From Candidatus Zipacnadia bacterium (lineage in GTDB: Bacteria > Armatimonadota > Zipacnadia > Zipacnadales > Zipacnadaceae), in contig JALGTV010000030.1 in NCBI GenBank assembly GCA_029821215.1, forward strand, positions 1-19,182: a stretch of 19,182 bases of DNA, in the 5' to 3' direction. The position numbers were made by a program, and so were the translations under genes. Shown here in pieces: positions 7,737 through 15,889 of the stretch (position 1 is its first letter; each line of letters starts with the position of its first letter). The notes under the pieces were generated by a model, which saw only the letters and a list, made by a program, of their open reading frames with translations, had not been told where the DNA came from and did no database searches.

Positions 7737-10700
7737 ATGCTACGGAATATTGCTAAACATATCTTGATTGGTGTACTGATATTGGGCATCCTGGCCGCAA
7801 TGTACTTGTATGTGGCCATGCGGCCGGGGTGGGTGCGCGAGCAGGTGCGGGATATTCTGGCCCAGGAGCTGGCTAACCGCACCGGGCGCGAGGTGCAGGT
7901 GGGGGCGGTTGAGGGCAATCTGCTCACCGGCATCATCATCAATGACCTGGCCATTGCCGAGAAACAAGAGCTGTCTGAAGGTGTGGTGCTGGGCGCGGGG
8001 CAAGTGCGCGTCAAGTACAACTTGCTGGCGGTGCTGCGGGGGCAGGTAGCGGCAGCGGCCAGTGTCCAGCAGATTGACCTGTACCAGGTGTATGCGAAGG
8101 TTGTTCGCGATGCGGGTGGGCAGATCAATCTCACCCGCATCTTTCCCCCTGCTGAAGTGCCGGTTCCCCCCGAGAAGCGATTTCGGGGCACGGTGGTTGT
8201 GCACAGCGGCGTAATTGACCTGGAAGACCAAGCATTGATAGCGAATCAAGCAGAGCCGCTGGCCCTGCGGCTGACTGCTGTTGAAGGGCAAGTGGCAGTC
8301 AATCCCTACGGTCCGGTGGCGGTGACGGTTCAGGCGAAGAGCGGCCGGTTCGGATCGGTGAAACTACGCGCCCAGGCAGATACTGGAAACCATGTATTTT
8401 TCATAGATGGCAGCGTCGCGGGGCTGGATGGGCCGTGGTGGTTCGACATTTTCGCCAAGTCTGATGAGTTTCGCCTGACTCAAGGACGGGCGGATGGTAG
8501 TTTCAGCTTCTGGTCACTACCGATAAGCCCTACCGGGAGCGATATTCGTAGGACAGGTGTTTCCCCTGTCCCTGAACCCGACGGGCGAGACGCCCGTCGT
8601 ACCGGTTATTTCGCATCTGTTACACTAACTAAGGCCCAGGCTGCGATAAGTCGGTTGTCCCCCAGTGAGGTGACCTTCGCGGGAGAAATGTACGTTACTC
8701 CCGAAGGTATTGATATACAGAGACTGGATGCGCAGTGGGCCGGTGCTCAGATGGGCTGCACGGGCACCATATTTGACTTCTCAGCGCCGGCGGTGGATTT
8801 GGATATCAGTATTGGTGGCGTGAACCGGCGGCACCTAGCGTCACTGCTACCTGCAGATGTGCGCACCAGCCTGCCAGACATAACCGGCCTGCAATCAGTT
8901 GCCGCCCAGGTAGAGGTAGTGGGCCCATGGCCGCATATAACTGTTCATGTGATAGGCGAGAGTATGCTTCCCCTTCAGGTGCAAAGCGGGATGCAGGTGA
9001 CTGTGGCGGCCCTGAGCTTTGAAGGCTGGATACCGGATACCGCCCAGCCGGCAGTGCTGGTTGAAGTCGGCGCCGGTAAGGTCCAACCAGCGGCAATTGA
9101 CATTCCCCGGCTCATTCCCACCTCCTCTTCACCGCCAGCACCAACCCAGACCCTCAAGGTATCCAGCCTGGAGGATATGCAGCTCAACCTGCTGTATGCT
9201 GGTCAAACACCTGTGGCCGAGACCTGGGTGGCGATAGATAAGATAACTTTGGGCGAGCTGTCTGTGGATAATGTCACTGTTGCCGTGCAGGCAGTCGGCT
9301 CAACGGTGCGGATTGAGGGGCTTCAAGCACAAGCGCTGGGCGGAAGCATTACTGGGCACGGCCTGATACAGGATGCGTTTGCCGAGGACCGCACAATTCA
9401 CCTGGATGGACTGGTTCAGGGGCTGGATCTAACGCACCTGCATGCCTTAGACCTTGATTTGCCCGCTGACCTGGCCGGCCAGGCAAACGTGCTGTTTACT
9501 GGACGGATTGACAAGGGTAATCCTCAGATCACGGCCCGGCTGCATACCCGCGACTTGAGAGTGAATGGGCTTGAGGCCGAGGATATTGTGGGCCTGGCCG
9601 AGATGGAAGATGATGTCATTAGCTTGCCGCTATTGGCGGTTACTGACCCTAAGGGCTTAGTCTGGGCGCGCGGAATGATTGACACTACTGGTCGGTGGAC
9701 TGCCAGGGTCGCTGCTGCTGAGTTGGACGTCGGGGTGGTTGGTGAGCAGTTAGGTCAAGCAGGCGTGGGCGGCATCGGGTATGCTGCCGGGGAGTTTGGT
9801 GGCGGTCCGGATGGGCCTCGGGGGCAGGTAGAGGCAGTCGTCTTTGAACCGGGCTATGAACAATATCAGGGCGATCTGGTGTTGAGCAGGATAGCGGGAA
9901 ATGCAGATCAGGTGAGGGTGGAAGAATTGTGGGTGGCTCGGGATACAGCAATAATTAGAGGCCAAGGTGAGTTGACCCATCTGGACCTGGAAGCCAAAAA
10001 CGCCAATGTGGCCGGTGAGGTTAAGATTGTGGGGTTTCGGGTCCAGGATGTGGGCGAACTGACCGGACAGCCGCTGCCGGCTGCCGGTAACGTGGAGGGA
10101 CAAATCACCCTGAGCGGCACCCTGCGCCGGCCGGTGGCTGAGGGCCAGTTACATCTGGCCTATGGCTCCTATGGCGGTTATTCAGTTGACACCGCCAGCT
10201 TATCATTTGGATTGGCTGAAGATACCTTGCAGCTCCACCATGTCCGGATACGCGCCGGTGATGCAATTGTTGAAGTGGAAGGCAAGATCTGGAATATCTA
10301 TGACCAAGCCCAGTATGAGGGCCAACTGAGGGCAAGCGGGATCTATCTGCAGGACATTACTCCGCTCCAGCAGATGGGCCTGGAGGTGGCAGGCGAAGTT
10401 GAGATACCTGTGGCTCACATCAAAAGCGGCCCCCGCGGGACGGAAGGCGAGGGCCAATTAGTAGCCTCGCACATAACGATTGCCAACGAACCCATAAGTA
10501 ATATTAACACACTGGTTACCGTGGCGGACAACCAGGTTCAATTGCAGCGCACCAGCCTGCAGGCAGCCGGAGGGCAGGTGGAAGCCGCAGCCACCTATAA
10601 CTGGCAACAGCAGCACCTTAGCGCGAATGTAGACATAGATTCGGTGGATATCCAGCGGCTATTGTGGCTGGCGGTGCCTATCACGGGGGCCGTGATTCAA

Positions 10701-11042
10701 CAGCATCTGCGCAGCCTGAGCCTGCGCAGCCAGGGGAAGCTAAGTCTATCCACCCAACTGGAGGGCTCGCCCGCCGACCTGAGTGCAACCGTTCAGTTGG
10801 CTATTGCGGGCGCTCGGTGGGATGGCAAATGGCTGCCCCAGATGAAGGGGCAATTCAATCTGAACGTGGCCGGTGGCCGGGTAGCGTCACTGACTGATAT
10901 TGATATGGAAGTGGCGGAAGCGCCGCGCGGCTACGGTCTGTTGATTCTCACTGGTGATGTTGAGCCAGGCGGCGAACTATCATTAGTAGCTGACGCTTCC
11001 AGCAAGGGCCGACCAACTCACCCCGTCTTAAAGGCAGCGTAG
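7737..11042 (+). CDS. tamB: TamB-like translocation/assembly or lipid-transport protein, N-terminal part (frame broken)
   Basis: The first two thirds of a very large AsmA/TamB-superfamily (DUF490) protein. In such proteins an N-terminal helix anchors in the inner membrane and a long beta-strand groove crosses the periplasm, serving outer-membrane protein assembly or phospholipid transport. Residues 8-28 form the membrane anchor, then the polypeptide is nearly all short amphipathic strands with repeated VEG, GEV and 'L-x-A-x-G' patterns. The reading frame ends early at TAG 11040-11042, but the downstream ORF continues the same protein in another frame; the two parts together would be about 1,710 residues. 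I place the start at ATG 7737; a TTG at 7716 is also possible and neither has a good Shine-Dalgarno. A REP-like hairpin pair is embedded at 8551-8599. Confidence 0.85.
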   Translation: MLRNIAKHILIGVLILGILAAMYLYVAMRPGWVREQVRDILAQELANRTGREVQVGAVEGNLLTGIIINDLAIAEKQELSEGVVLGAGQVRVKYNLLAVLRGQVAAAASVQQIDLYQVYAKVVRDAGGQINLTRIFPPAEVPVPPEKRFRGTVVVHSGVIDLEDQALIANQAEPLALRLTAVEGQVAVNPYGPVAVTVQAKSGRFGSVKLRAQADTGNHVFFIDGSVAGLDGPWWFDIFAKSDEFRLTQGRADGSFSFWSLPISPTGSDIRRTGVSPVPEPDGRDARRTGYFASVTLTKAQAAISRLSPSEVTFAGEMYVTPEGIDIQRLDAQWAGAQMGCTGTIFDFSAPAVDLDISIGGVNRRHLASLLPADVRTSLPDITGLQSVAAQVEVVGPWPHITVHVIGESMLPLQVQSGMQVTVAALSFEGWIPDTAQPAVLVEVGAGKVQPAAIDIPRLIPTSSSPPAPTQTLKVSSLEDMQLNLLYAGQTPVAETWVAIDKITLGELSVDNVTVAVQAVGSTVRIEGLQAQALGGSITGHGLIQDAFAEDRTIHLDGLVQGLDLTHLHALDLDLPADLAGQANVLFTGRIDKGNPQITARLHTRDLRVNGLEAEDIVGLAEMEDDVISLPLLAVTDPKGLVWARGMIDTTGRWTARVAAAELDVGVVGEQLGQAGVGGIGYAAGEFGGGPDGPRGQVEAVVFEPGYEQYQGDLVLSRIAGNADQVRVEELWVARDTAIIRGQGELTHLDLEAKNANVAGEVKIVGFRVQDVGELTGQPLPAAGNVEGQITLSGTLRRPVAEGQLHLAYGSYGGYSVDTASLSFGLAEDTLQLHHVRIRAGDAIVEVEGKIWNIYDQAQYEGQLRASGIYLQDITPLQQMGLEVAGEVEIPVAHIKSGPRGTEGEGQLVASHITIANEPISNINTLVTVADNQVQLQRTSLQAAGGQVEAAATYNWQQQHLSANVDIDSVDIQRLLWLAVPITGAVIQQHLRSLSLRSQGKLSLSTQLEGSPADLSATVQLAIAGARWDGKWLPQMKGQFNLNVAGGRVASLTDIDMEVAEAPRGYGLLILTGDVEPGGELSLVADASSKGRPTHPVLKAA
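8551..8599 (+). repeat. REP-like double hairpin inserted in the tamB reading frame
   Basis: Two adjacent palindromes. The first has arms GGACAGG (8551-8557) and CCTGTCC (8565-8571) with a 7-base loop. The second has arms CGACGGGCG (8579-8587) and CGCCCGTCG (8591-8599) with the 3-base loop AGA, nine perfect pairs. They are read in frame as RRTGVSPVPEPDGRDARRTG (about residues 271-290). The encoded peptide looks unlike the surrounding strand-rich sequence: it is Arg- and Pro-rich and probably disordered. Hairpin pairs of this type are usually intergenic, dispersed, transposase-mobilised elements. No second copy was seen in this window. Confidence 0.7.
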
Positions 11043-11080
11043 ATATCCTCAATGCCAACTTCCGGGGCGTACGGTTTGAT

Positions 11081-12868
11081 TTGGTGTCAGTGCCGATAGT
11101 GAATGTCACCGAAGAACAGATAGATATAGATACATTAATCCTGAAGCGCGGCCAGCAGCAGATTGTCATGGATGGCTACCTGCCCTTTACCTGGAGCCCA
11201 CTGGGGATTCCCGTAGACGAGCAGATGAAGTTCGTCGCCCGCGTAAAGCAGACTGACTTGGGCTTTTTCCCGCCCGTGATTGCAGAGTTCATCCAGGGTG
11301 CTAAAGGAGGCAAGGAAGGGGCTGAGCATAGCGCCTGGGCGGATCTGAAGGCCCAAGGCGAAGTAAACAGTGAGGTAAGTCTTACCGGCAGTATCGCCCA
11401 GCCAGTCCTGCAGGGATACTTGCGCATAGCTGATGGCGAGCTTAGTGGGCCCTCCTGGAAATACCCCATCAAAGATATAGATTTGGATACACAACTGGTG
11501 CGAGAGGAAGGACAGAATATTCTGCAGGTCCGCCAGGCGCAGGCTCACTGGGATAACACTGCCCTAATGATGGATGGTCAAGCCGCTATTGTAACGGCTA
11601 CCAATTTGCTGAAGAACACCTTTGATATATCGCTTCGGGTGGAGGCACCTGAGCAGAGATTATGGCCGGGGACCACGATTACTGAGCTGGCGGGTCAAGT
11701 AGATCTGATTACCCAGGCAGATGGCACTCACCTACTGACGGTTAGCCAGTTAGGCGGGCAACTGGGCCAGGGCAGTGTGTATCTGTCCGGCACCAGTAAA
11801 CTCACCCAACTTGCCCTTCACGCATTGGCCAACAATACGTCCAATTTTCGCCTGGCATTCAGCCAGGCAGAGTTCGGCTACGCTGATATGTTCAAGGGGA
11901 TAGTGGCCGGCCTGATAACGGTACGAAATCCCCAGCCGGGGGCGCCCGTTCATATTGCTGGGGGGCTGACTGTCCACCATGCCCGGCTGGGACCACCGGG
12001 GACAGGCGGAGTTGGCGCACCGGGCTGGCGAGGGCTGTCGGCTGATTTTCCCCATCCGACCTTTGATGTGGCGATAGCTATCGGCACCCGAGTAGCGCTG
12101 AGCAGCCCCGGAATCAATGCCCCCTTGGAGCCGACCGCTAAAGCTGTTCTTGTCAGTGGGACGCCGCAGCGGCCGGTTATAACTGGCCAGATAGAGGTGC
12201 AGAAGGGCAAAACAAGCGTCCCCGGTGGGGCGGTGAACGTTACTGGTCTGGGAGTTAAGTACCGAGTGGGGCCCCGGCCCACCTCCTACGAGATACCGGC
12301 TGAACTGGAACTCAGCGGTCAGGTATGGGGTTCAGCGGAGCGCATGATCTCCTCAGCGACCGTAGGCGGCCAGACAGTGGGCCCGATACATATATACATA
12401 GACATTGCCGGCAGCCTTCCTGATCAAATAACGGTGCGGACCCGCTCTGAACCCCTCCTTAGCGAAGAGCAGATATATGCCATATTGGGTACCGAGCCCT
12501 TCGGGCAACTGGTGGGCACCCAGGAGGCGGCTGATATCCGGGGGATAGTATCTAAGCAATTTATGGGGCTACTGGCTGCGGGGTTCCGAGCGAAAATCTT
12601 TCAGCCTATTGAGGAGCAACTCCGAGAGACGCTGGGTCTGTCTGAATTCAGTGTTCATTTTGCCTTTGACCAGCCCCTGGAAGTGCACATTGGCAAATAC
12701 CTGTTGGAGGATTTTTTGGTCTCCTACCAGCATACAATCGTCGCGGAGACAACCGATAAATGGGACCTGAGCCTATCATACCGACTGCCCCGTCGCTTAC
12801 ATGTCAGCTATAGCACCAACGAAAGCGGCGAGGCCCAGGTGCGCATCGGACGGACGTATACGTTCTGA
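11081..12868 (+). CDS. tamB: TamB-like protein, C-terminal part with the DUF490 domain (frame broken from the gene before)
   Basis: This ORF carries the conserved C-terminal DUF490 region of the TamB-like protein begun at 7737. The frame is open from about 10994, well before the TTG at 11081, and the upstream in-frame codons read PRLKGSVDILNANFRGVRFD, a natural continuation of the first part. It ends with LGTEPFGQL, a helix-rich FMGLLAAGFRAKIFQPIEE stretch, VHIGKYLLEDFLVSYQHT, beta strands and a terminal Phe (RIGRTYTF), as in proteins that dock onto an Omp85 barrel. There is no signal peptide or good ribosome site, so it is unlikely to be a separate gene. Either one base was lost in the genome or assembly near 11000-11030, or the gene is decayed. 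No Omp85 partner lies in the window. Confidence 0.82.
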   Translation: MVSVPIVNVTEEQIDIDTLILKRGQQQIVMDGYLPFTWSPLGIPVDEQMKFVARVKQTDLGFFPPVIAEFIQGAKGGKEGAEHSAWADLKAQGEVNSEVSLTGSIAQPVLQGYLRIADGELSGPSWKYPIKDIDLDTQLVREEGQNILQVRQAQAHWDNTALMMDGQAAIVTATNLLKNTFDISLRVEAPEQRLWPGTTITELAGQVDLITQADGTHLLTVSQLGGQLGQGSVYLSGTSKLTQLALHALANNTSNFRLAFSQAEFGYADMFKGIVAGLITVRNPQPGAPVHIAGGLTVHHARLGPPGTGGVGAPGWRGLSADFPHPTFDVAIAIGTRVALSSPGINAPLEPTAKAVLVSGTPQRPVITGQIEVQKGKTSVPGGAVNVTGLGVKYRVGPRPTSYEIPAELELSGQVWGSAERMISSATVGGQTVGPIHIYIDIAGSLPDQITVRTRSEPLLSEEQIYAILGTEPFGQLVGTQEAADIRGIVSKQFMGLLAAGFRAKIFQPIEEQLRETLGLSEFSVHFAFDQPLEVHIGKYLLEDFLVSYQHTIVAETTDKWDLSLSYRLPRRLHVSYSTNESGEAQVRIGRTYTF

Positions 12869-12966
12869 ACCAACACCACAACCATAGGAAGCAAGCCACC
12901 TGAGTCGGTGCAGGCCAGCGGGGTAATGATAATGTGTTTGCGGCATTCCGGATTGGGAGGAAAATG

Positions 12967-13542
12967 ATGAGCACGTATGAGCTGATTATGCAACGGCGCA
13001 CTATTCGCCAATTCAAGCAGCAGCCCCTGGAAGATGAGCTGCTGGAGAGATGTGTCAATGCAGCGCGGGTGGCCCCTTCCGCGGCTAATCTACAGCCGCT
13101 GGAGTACATCGTAGTGGCTGACCCCGAGGCAGTAGAGCAAGTCTTTCCCCATACTGCGTGGGCCGGCTACCTGCCAGACTGGAAGCCCCAGCCTGGTGAG
13201 CAGCCAGTGGCCTATATCTTCATTCTCATCAACCGCGAGCGTTGTCCCCAGGGCGGAGATATGGATGTGGGCATTGCTGCCGAGAATATCACCCTCACTG
13301 CCCTGGAGGAGGGGGTGGGTAGTTGCATGATCGGCTCACTGGACCGGGTGGCGCTAACTGGGCTGCTGGGAGTGCCAGAACACTGCGAGATATCTCTGGC
13401 TATAGCCCTGGGCTATCCCGCCCAGGAGCCCGTGATGGAGGAAATGACGGGAGACTCAGTCAAATATTATCTGGATAGGGATGGCAAACTCCATGTCCCT
13501 AAGCGGCCATTAGACCAGGTCTTGCATTGGAATAGGTACTAA
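12967..13542 (+). CDS. Nitroreductase-family flavoprotein
   Basis: An FMN-dependent nitroreductase-fold protein of 191 residues, expected to use NAD(P)H to reduce quinones, nitro compounds or an unknown natural substrate in the cytoplasm. RRTIRQF (10-16) supplies the Arg residues that hold the FMN phosphate, APSAANLQP (36-44) is the second flavin-binding segment, and NITLTALEEGVGSCMIG (around 105-121) is the usual central helix followed by the Gly-rich turn. GYP near 155 marks the closing strand. The start ATG 12967 is six bases after GGGAGG (12955-12960); a second ATG three bases earlier would be too close. It lies 98 bases after tamB, with no clear terminator between them, so it may be cotranscribed. 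The substrate cannot be assigned. Confidence 0.88.
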   Translation: MSTYELIMQRRTIRQFKQQPLEDELLERCVNAARVAPSAANLQPLEYIVVADPEAVEQVFPHTAWAGYLPDWKPQPGEQPVAYIFILINRERCPQGGDMDVGIAAENITLTALEEGVGSCMIGSLDRVALTGLLGVPEHCEISLAIALGYPAQEPVMEEMTGDSVKYYLDRDGKLHVPKRPLDQVLHWNRY

Positions 13543-13695
13543 ATTGGTTGTCCAGTAGCGGGGCTACCGAAAGATCTGCCCTTGATAGAGGAATGCAGGT
13601 GGCGGCGAGGTTGGGGGCGAAATTAGTGCGAGTTACCGCGCCCTGGCGCAATTCAGCCGACGATAACTATCTATAGATTAGAATAGGTGATGACA

Positions 13696-14640
13696 ATGAC
13701 CGATGTAGTATGCTTGGGAATATTAGTGGCTGATATCTGGGGACGGCCGGTGGATGAATGGCCCCAGCGGGGGACACTGGGTATAATAGAGGAGGTTGGC
13801 ATTGGCGTGGGTGGTTGCGCAGCCAACAGCGGTACGGACCTGGCCCGACTGGGTGTTGATGTAGCGGTGATGGGCTGTCTAGGTAAAGACCCATTCGGCG
13901 ATTTTGTCCTTGAACGACTTAGCAAGGATAATATTGATGTTAGCGGAATTACCCGTACCAGTGGGGCTAGTACCTCCAGCACGCTGATAATGATAGACAG
14001 CGGTGGTGAGCGCACTTTCCTTCATTATTTTGGTGCCAATGCTCATGTTAAGACCAACGAGCTGGATATGGATAAGATCAAGGGCGCGAAGCTGCTCCAT
14101 CTGGCCGGCGCACTATTGATGCCCGGGTTCGACGGTGAGCCGCAGGCGCAGGTGCTGGCTGCTGCCCAGGCAGCCGGGGTCAGGACCTGTGTGGACGTAG
14201 TGTGGGACGATACGGGCCGCTGGATGGAACTGGTGGCACCTCTGCTGCCCTATACTGACATTTTCCTGCCCAGTTTGTCCGAGGCTCAGCAGCTCACTGG
14301 TCTGAAGCAGCCGGAAGATGTGGCCGGGGCACTGCTGGATATGGGTGTGGAAGTGGTAGCTTTAACTATGGGGGAGAAAGGGTGCTATGTGCGCGCCGCC
14401 GATGCCGAGCTGCGCCTACCCGCATATCCAGTGGAGGTGGTGGATGGCACCGGAGCAGGTGATGCCTTCGCGGCTGGGTTTATCTACGGCTATTTGCACG
14501 AATGGGACCTGGAACGCACTGCCAAATTTGCTAGTGCTATGGGTAGCCTGGCTACCACCGCCGCCGGCACCACCGCCGGCATCCGCGACTATGGCCAGAT
14601 AATAGACTTTCTGCAGCAGCAGGAAGCCGAGAACTGGTAA
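13696..14640 (+). CDS. PfkB-family carbohydrate kinase
   Basis: A ribokinase-fold sugar kinase of 314 residues that transfers phosphate from ATP to a hydroxyl of a sugar or nucleoside. The first family signature is GVGGCAANSGTDLARLG (37-53), and the second is DGTGAGDAFAAGF (250-262) with the catalytic Asp256. SLSEAQQLTG (193-202) and TMGEKGC (224-230) are also typical. I chose ATG 13696 because AGGTGA (13685-13690) lies five bases before it; GTG 13687 and ATG 13690 lie inside or against that site. The 153 bases upstream contain an AT-rich stretch near 13670-13685 that could hold a -10 element, but I cannot pair it with a -35. It converges with the URO-D-like gene, with only 18 bases between. 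The exact sugar is unknown. Confidence 0.92.
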   Translation: MTDVVCLGILVADIWGRPVDEWPQRGTLGIIEEVGIGVGGCAANSGTDLARLGVDVAVMGCLGKDPFGDFVLERLSKDNIDVSGITRTSGASTSSTLIMIDSGGERTFLHYFGANAHVKTNELDMDKIKGAKLLHLAGALLMPGFDGEPQAQVLAAAQAAGVRTCVDVVWDDTGRWMELVAPLLPYTDIFLPSLSEAQQLTGLKQPEDVAGALLDMGVEVVALTMGEKGCYVRAADAELRLPAYPVEVVDGTGAGDAFAAGFIYGYLHEWDLERTAKFASAMGSLATTAAGTTAGIRDYGQIIDFLQQQEAENW

Positions 14641-14658
14641 TCAGCGCAAACCAGATAT

Positions 14659-15759
14659 CTAAGTCGGAGCAGATTCGCCGATCTTCCGCCTCGTCAGACG
14701 CCTCAACATCCTGATATACGCTTTGGCATCTTCGGCGGTTTTGCCGGTGAAGCCACCATACAGGAATAGACCCCGCGGAGAAAGTTCAGACAAAAGTGTC
14801 TCCACTTCTTGTTCATTGGCAGGAAAGGCTATCAGGCTCTTGCCGGCAGCCTGCACCTTCTTAAGGTAAGGAATAAATGTCAGAACCGAATTCTGCGGGG
14901 ATGGGTTCCACTGGATAGCCTTGATTGGCGGTAGACCCAGCAATATGTCCAGATGTTTTATTTCATCCTCGGGTCCGTCCAGATGCCAGACGATGTATTG
15001 GAGGTATTCGCCGAGTTTCTCTACCTCGGGCACTACCAACTCCTCAAACATGGCCGGCGATATCATGGTGCTGAAATCACACTGGCAAGCGTAAGTGCTG
15101 CCTGGCGCCCAAGCCAGCCAGCAAGTGGCCCCGGGAGCCTTCGCTCTGGTTATTGACCACATGTCCTCATAGACCTGGGGCCACAATTCTATGAACTTGT
15201 CGCGTGCTGCCACTATCTGTGCCTTGCTTTCCACCACGTCAAACAGGAGCTTCTCGACTCCGCGAATAAGCGAGAAAACCGTCAGTGCATCACCTAAATC
15301 GGGGAGTTCTATTGCGTAGCTGCCGTCACACCGTTGTGCCGCCAGCCCCAGCATTTTTTGGCTGAGCTGATATGCCTCGTTCTGGGATGGAATCTTGACC
15401 TCAAACTCATCCCAGTCCTCGACTATGGGATCGAACCACACCGTGTCATTGGCAAAGCGTAGCGGAGCGCCCAGATAAGCGGCCATTGTCATTGGTGTGC
15501 CGCGTGACCCATACAGGTGTGGAAATACAGGAAGCGTCTCCGCCCAGTATTCCCGCGACCACATATTGCTGATAGCCGCATCCACGAAGCCCTCAAGGTC
15601 AGGCTCCTGCTCAGGCGAAGGCCAGTACTTATTCAAGTTTTCTTCGCTGGTCCCGGGCTTTAGCGTGGAGAAGCTAGCGCAAACCCGGTCTTCCAGCAGT
15701 TCGCCTTCCCACCAGGCCGTGATGTTTTCCCTGGCTTTTACTGTTTGTTCATAACACAT
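14659..15759 (-). CDS. Uroporphyrinogen decarboxylase superfamily protein, not HemE
   Basis: A 366-residue TIM-barrel protein of the URO-D/MtaA/CmuA superfamily. The best evidence is the C-terminal half: YIVWHLDGPEDEIKHLDILL then PPIKAIQWNPSP, typical of a group of uncharacterised family members often described as URO-D-like or corrinoid-methyltransferase-like. The N-terminal Arg-rich substrate motif of true HemE and the Zn-binding HxC of cobalamin methyltransferases were not found, so neither haem synthesis nor methyl transfer should be assumed. An Asp-Gly pair in the barrel (HLDG) is the likely active-site edge. The start ATG 15759 lies six bases after GGAGG (15770-15766 on this strand); an in-frame ATG upstream has no site. 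It has its own promoter candidate and lies downstream of the clpC terminator. Related proteins are often near sugar-use genes, which fits the PfkB neighbour only loosely. Confidence 0.82.
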   Translation of the reverse strand: MCYEQTVKARENITAWWEGELLEDRVCASFSTLKPGTSEENLNKYWPSPEQEPDLEGFVDAAISNMWSREYWAETLPVFPHLYGSRGTPMTMAAYLGAPLRFANDTVWFDPIVEDWDEFEVKIPSQNEAYQLSQKMLGLAAQRCDGSYAIELPDLGDALTVFSLIRGVEKLLFDVVESKAQIVAARDKFIELWPQVYEDMWSITRAKAPGATCWLAWAPGSTYACQCDFSTMISPAMFEELVVPEVEKLGEYLQYIVWHLDGPEDEIKHLDILLGLPPIKAIQWNPSPQNSVLTFIPYLKKVQAAGKSLIAFPANEQEVETLLSELSPRGLFLYGGFTGKTAEDAKAYIRMLRRLTRRKIGESAPT

Positions 15760-15797
15760 ACTTGTCCTCCAGACGAATACTGGACATATACTCCGGC

Positions 15798-15826
15798 ACT
15801 GTATCATGTGCCGCCGCCAATATCAA
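15798..15826 (-). promoter_or_regulatory. Candidate promoter of the URO-D-like gene
   Basis: On the minus strand TTGATA (15826-15821), a 17-base spacer, then TACAGT (15803-15798). The -35 matches five of six and the -10 four of six. Transcription would begin near 15790, about 30 bases before the ATG. The site lies directly after the clpC terminator, which supports an independent transcription unit. Confidence 0.5.
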
Positions 15827-15835
15827 GCTGATACA
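15800..15835. promoter_or_regulatory. Inverted repeat spanning the URO-D-like promoter, possible operator
   Basis: Seven-base arms TGTATCA (15800-15806) and TGATACA (15829-15835), separated by 22 bases, flank the -35/-10 spacer. The centre-to-centre distance of 29 bases is nearly three helical turns, so a dimeric repressor could bind one face. This is a single occurrence and may be chance. Confidence 0.25.
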
Positions 15836-15870
15836 TAAAAATGGCGACAAGCTGGCGGACTTGGCGCCAT
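15836..15870 (-). terminator. Rho-independent terminator of clpC
   Basis: Reading the minus strand, ATGGCG (15870-15865), one mismatch, CAAG (15863-15860), an 8-base loop, CTTG (15851-15848), one mismatch, CGCCAT (15846-15841), followed by a T-run at 15840-15837. Ten pairs interrupted by one mismatch, with a U-tract only in the minus direction, mark a terminator about 20 bases after the clpC stop. Confidence 0.82.
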
Positions 15871-15889
15871 AACTTCGTATCGGGTAGCC

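Noticed and set aside
11020..11042. Programmed -1 frameshift in tamB
   Set aside because: TTA AAG lacks the identical first triplet of a slippery heptamer, and no clear downstream stem was found. A lost base is simpler.
13555..13567. GTAGC/GCTAC hairpin after the nitroreductase
   Set aside because: A five-pair stem with a three-base loop and no T-run; not a convincing terminator.
14659..15759. HemE, uroporphyrinogen decarboxylase of haem synthesis
   Set aside because: The N-terminal Arg-rich substrate motif of HemE is missing and no haem gene is nearby; only the superfamily can be supported.
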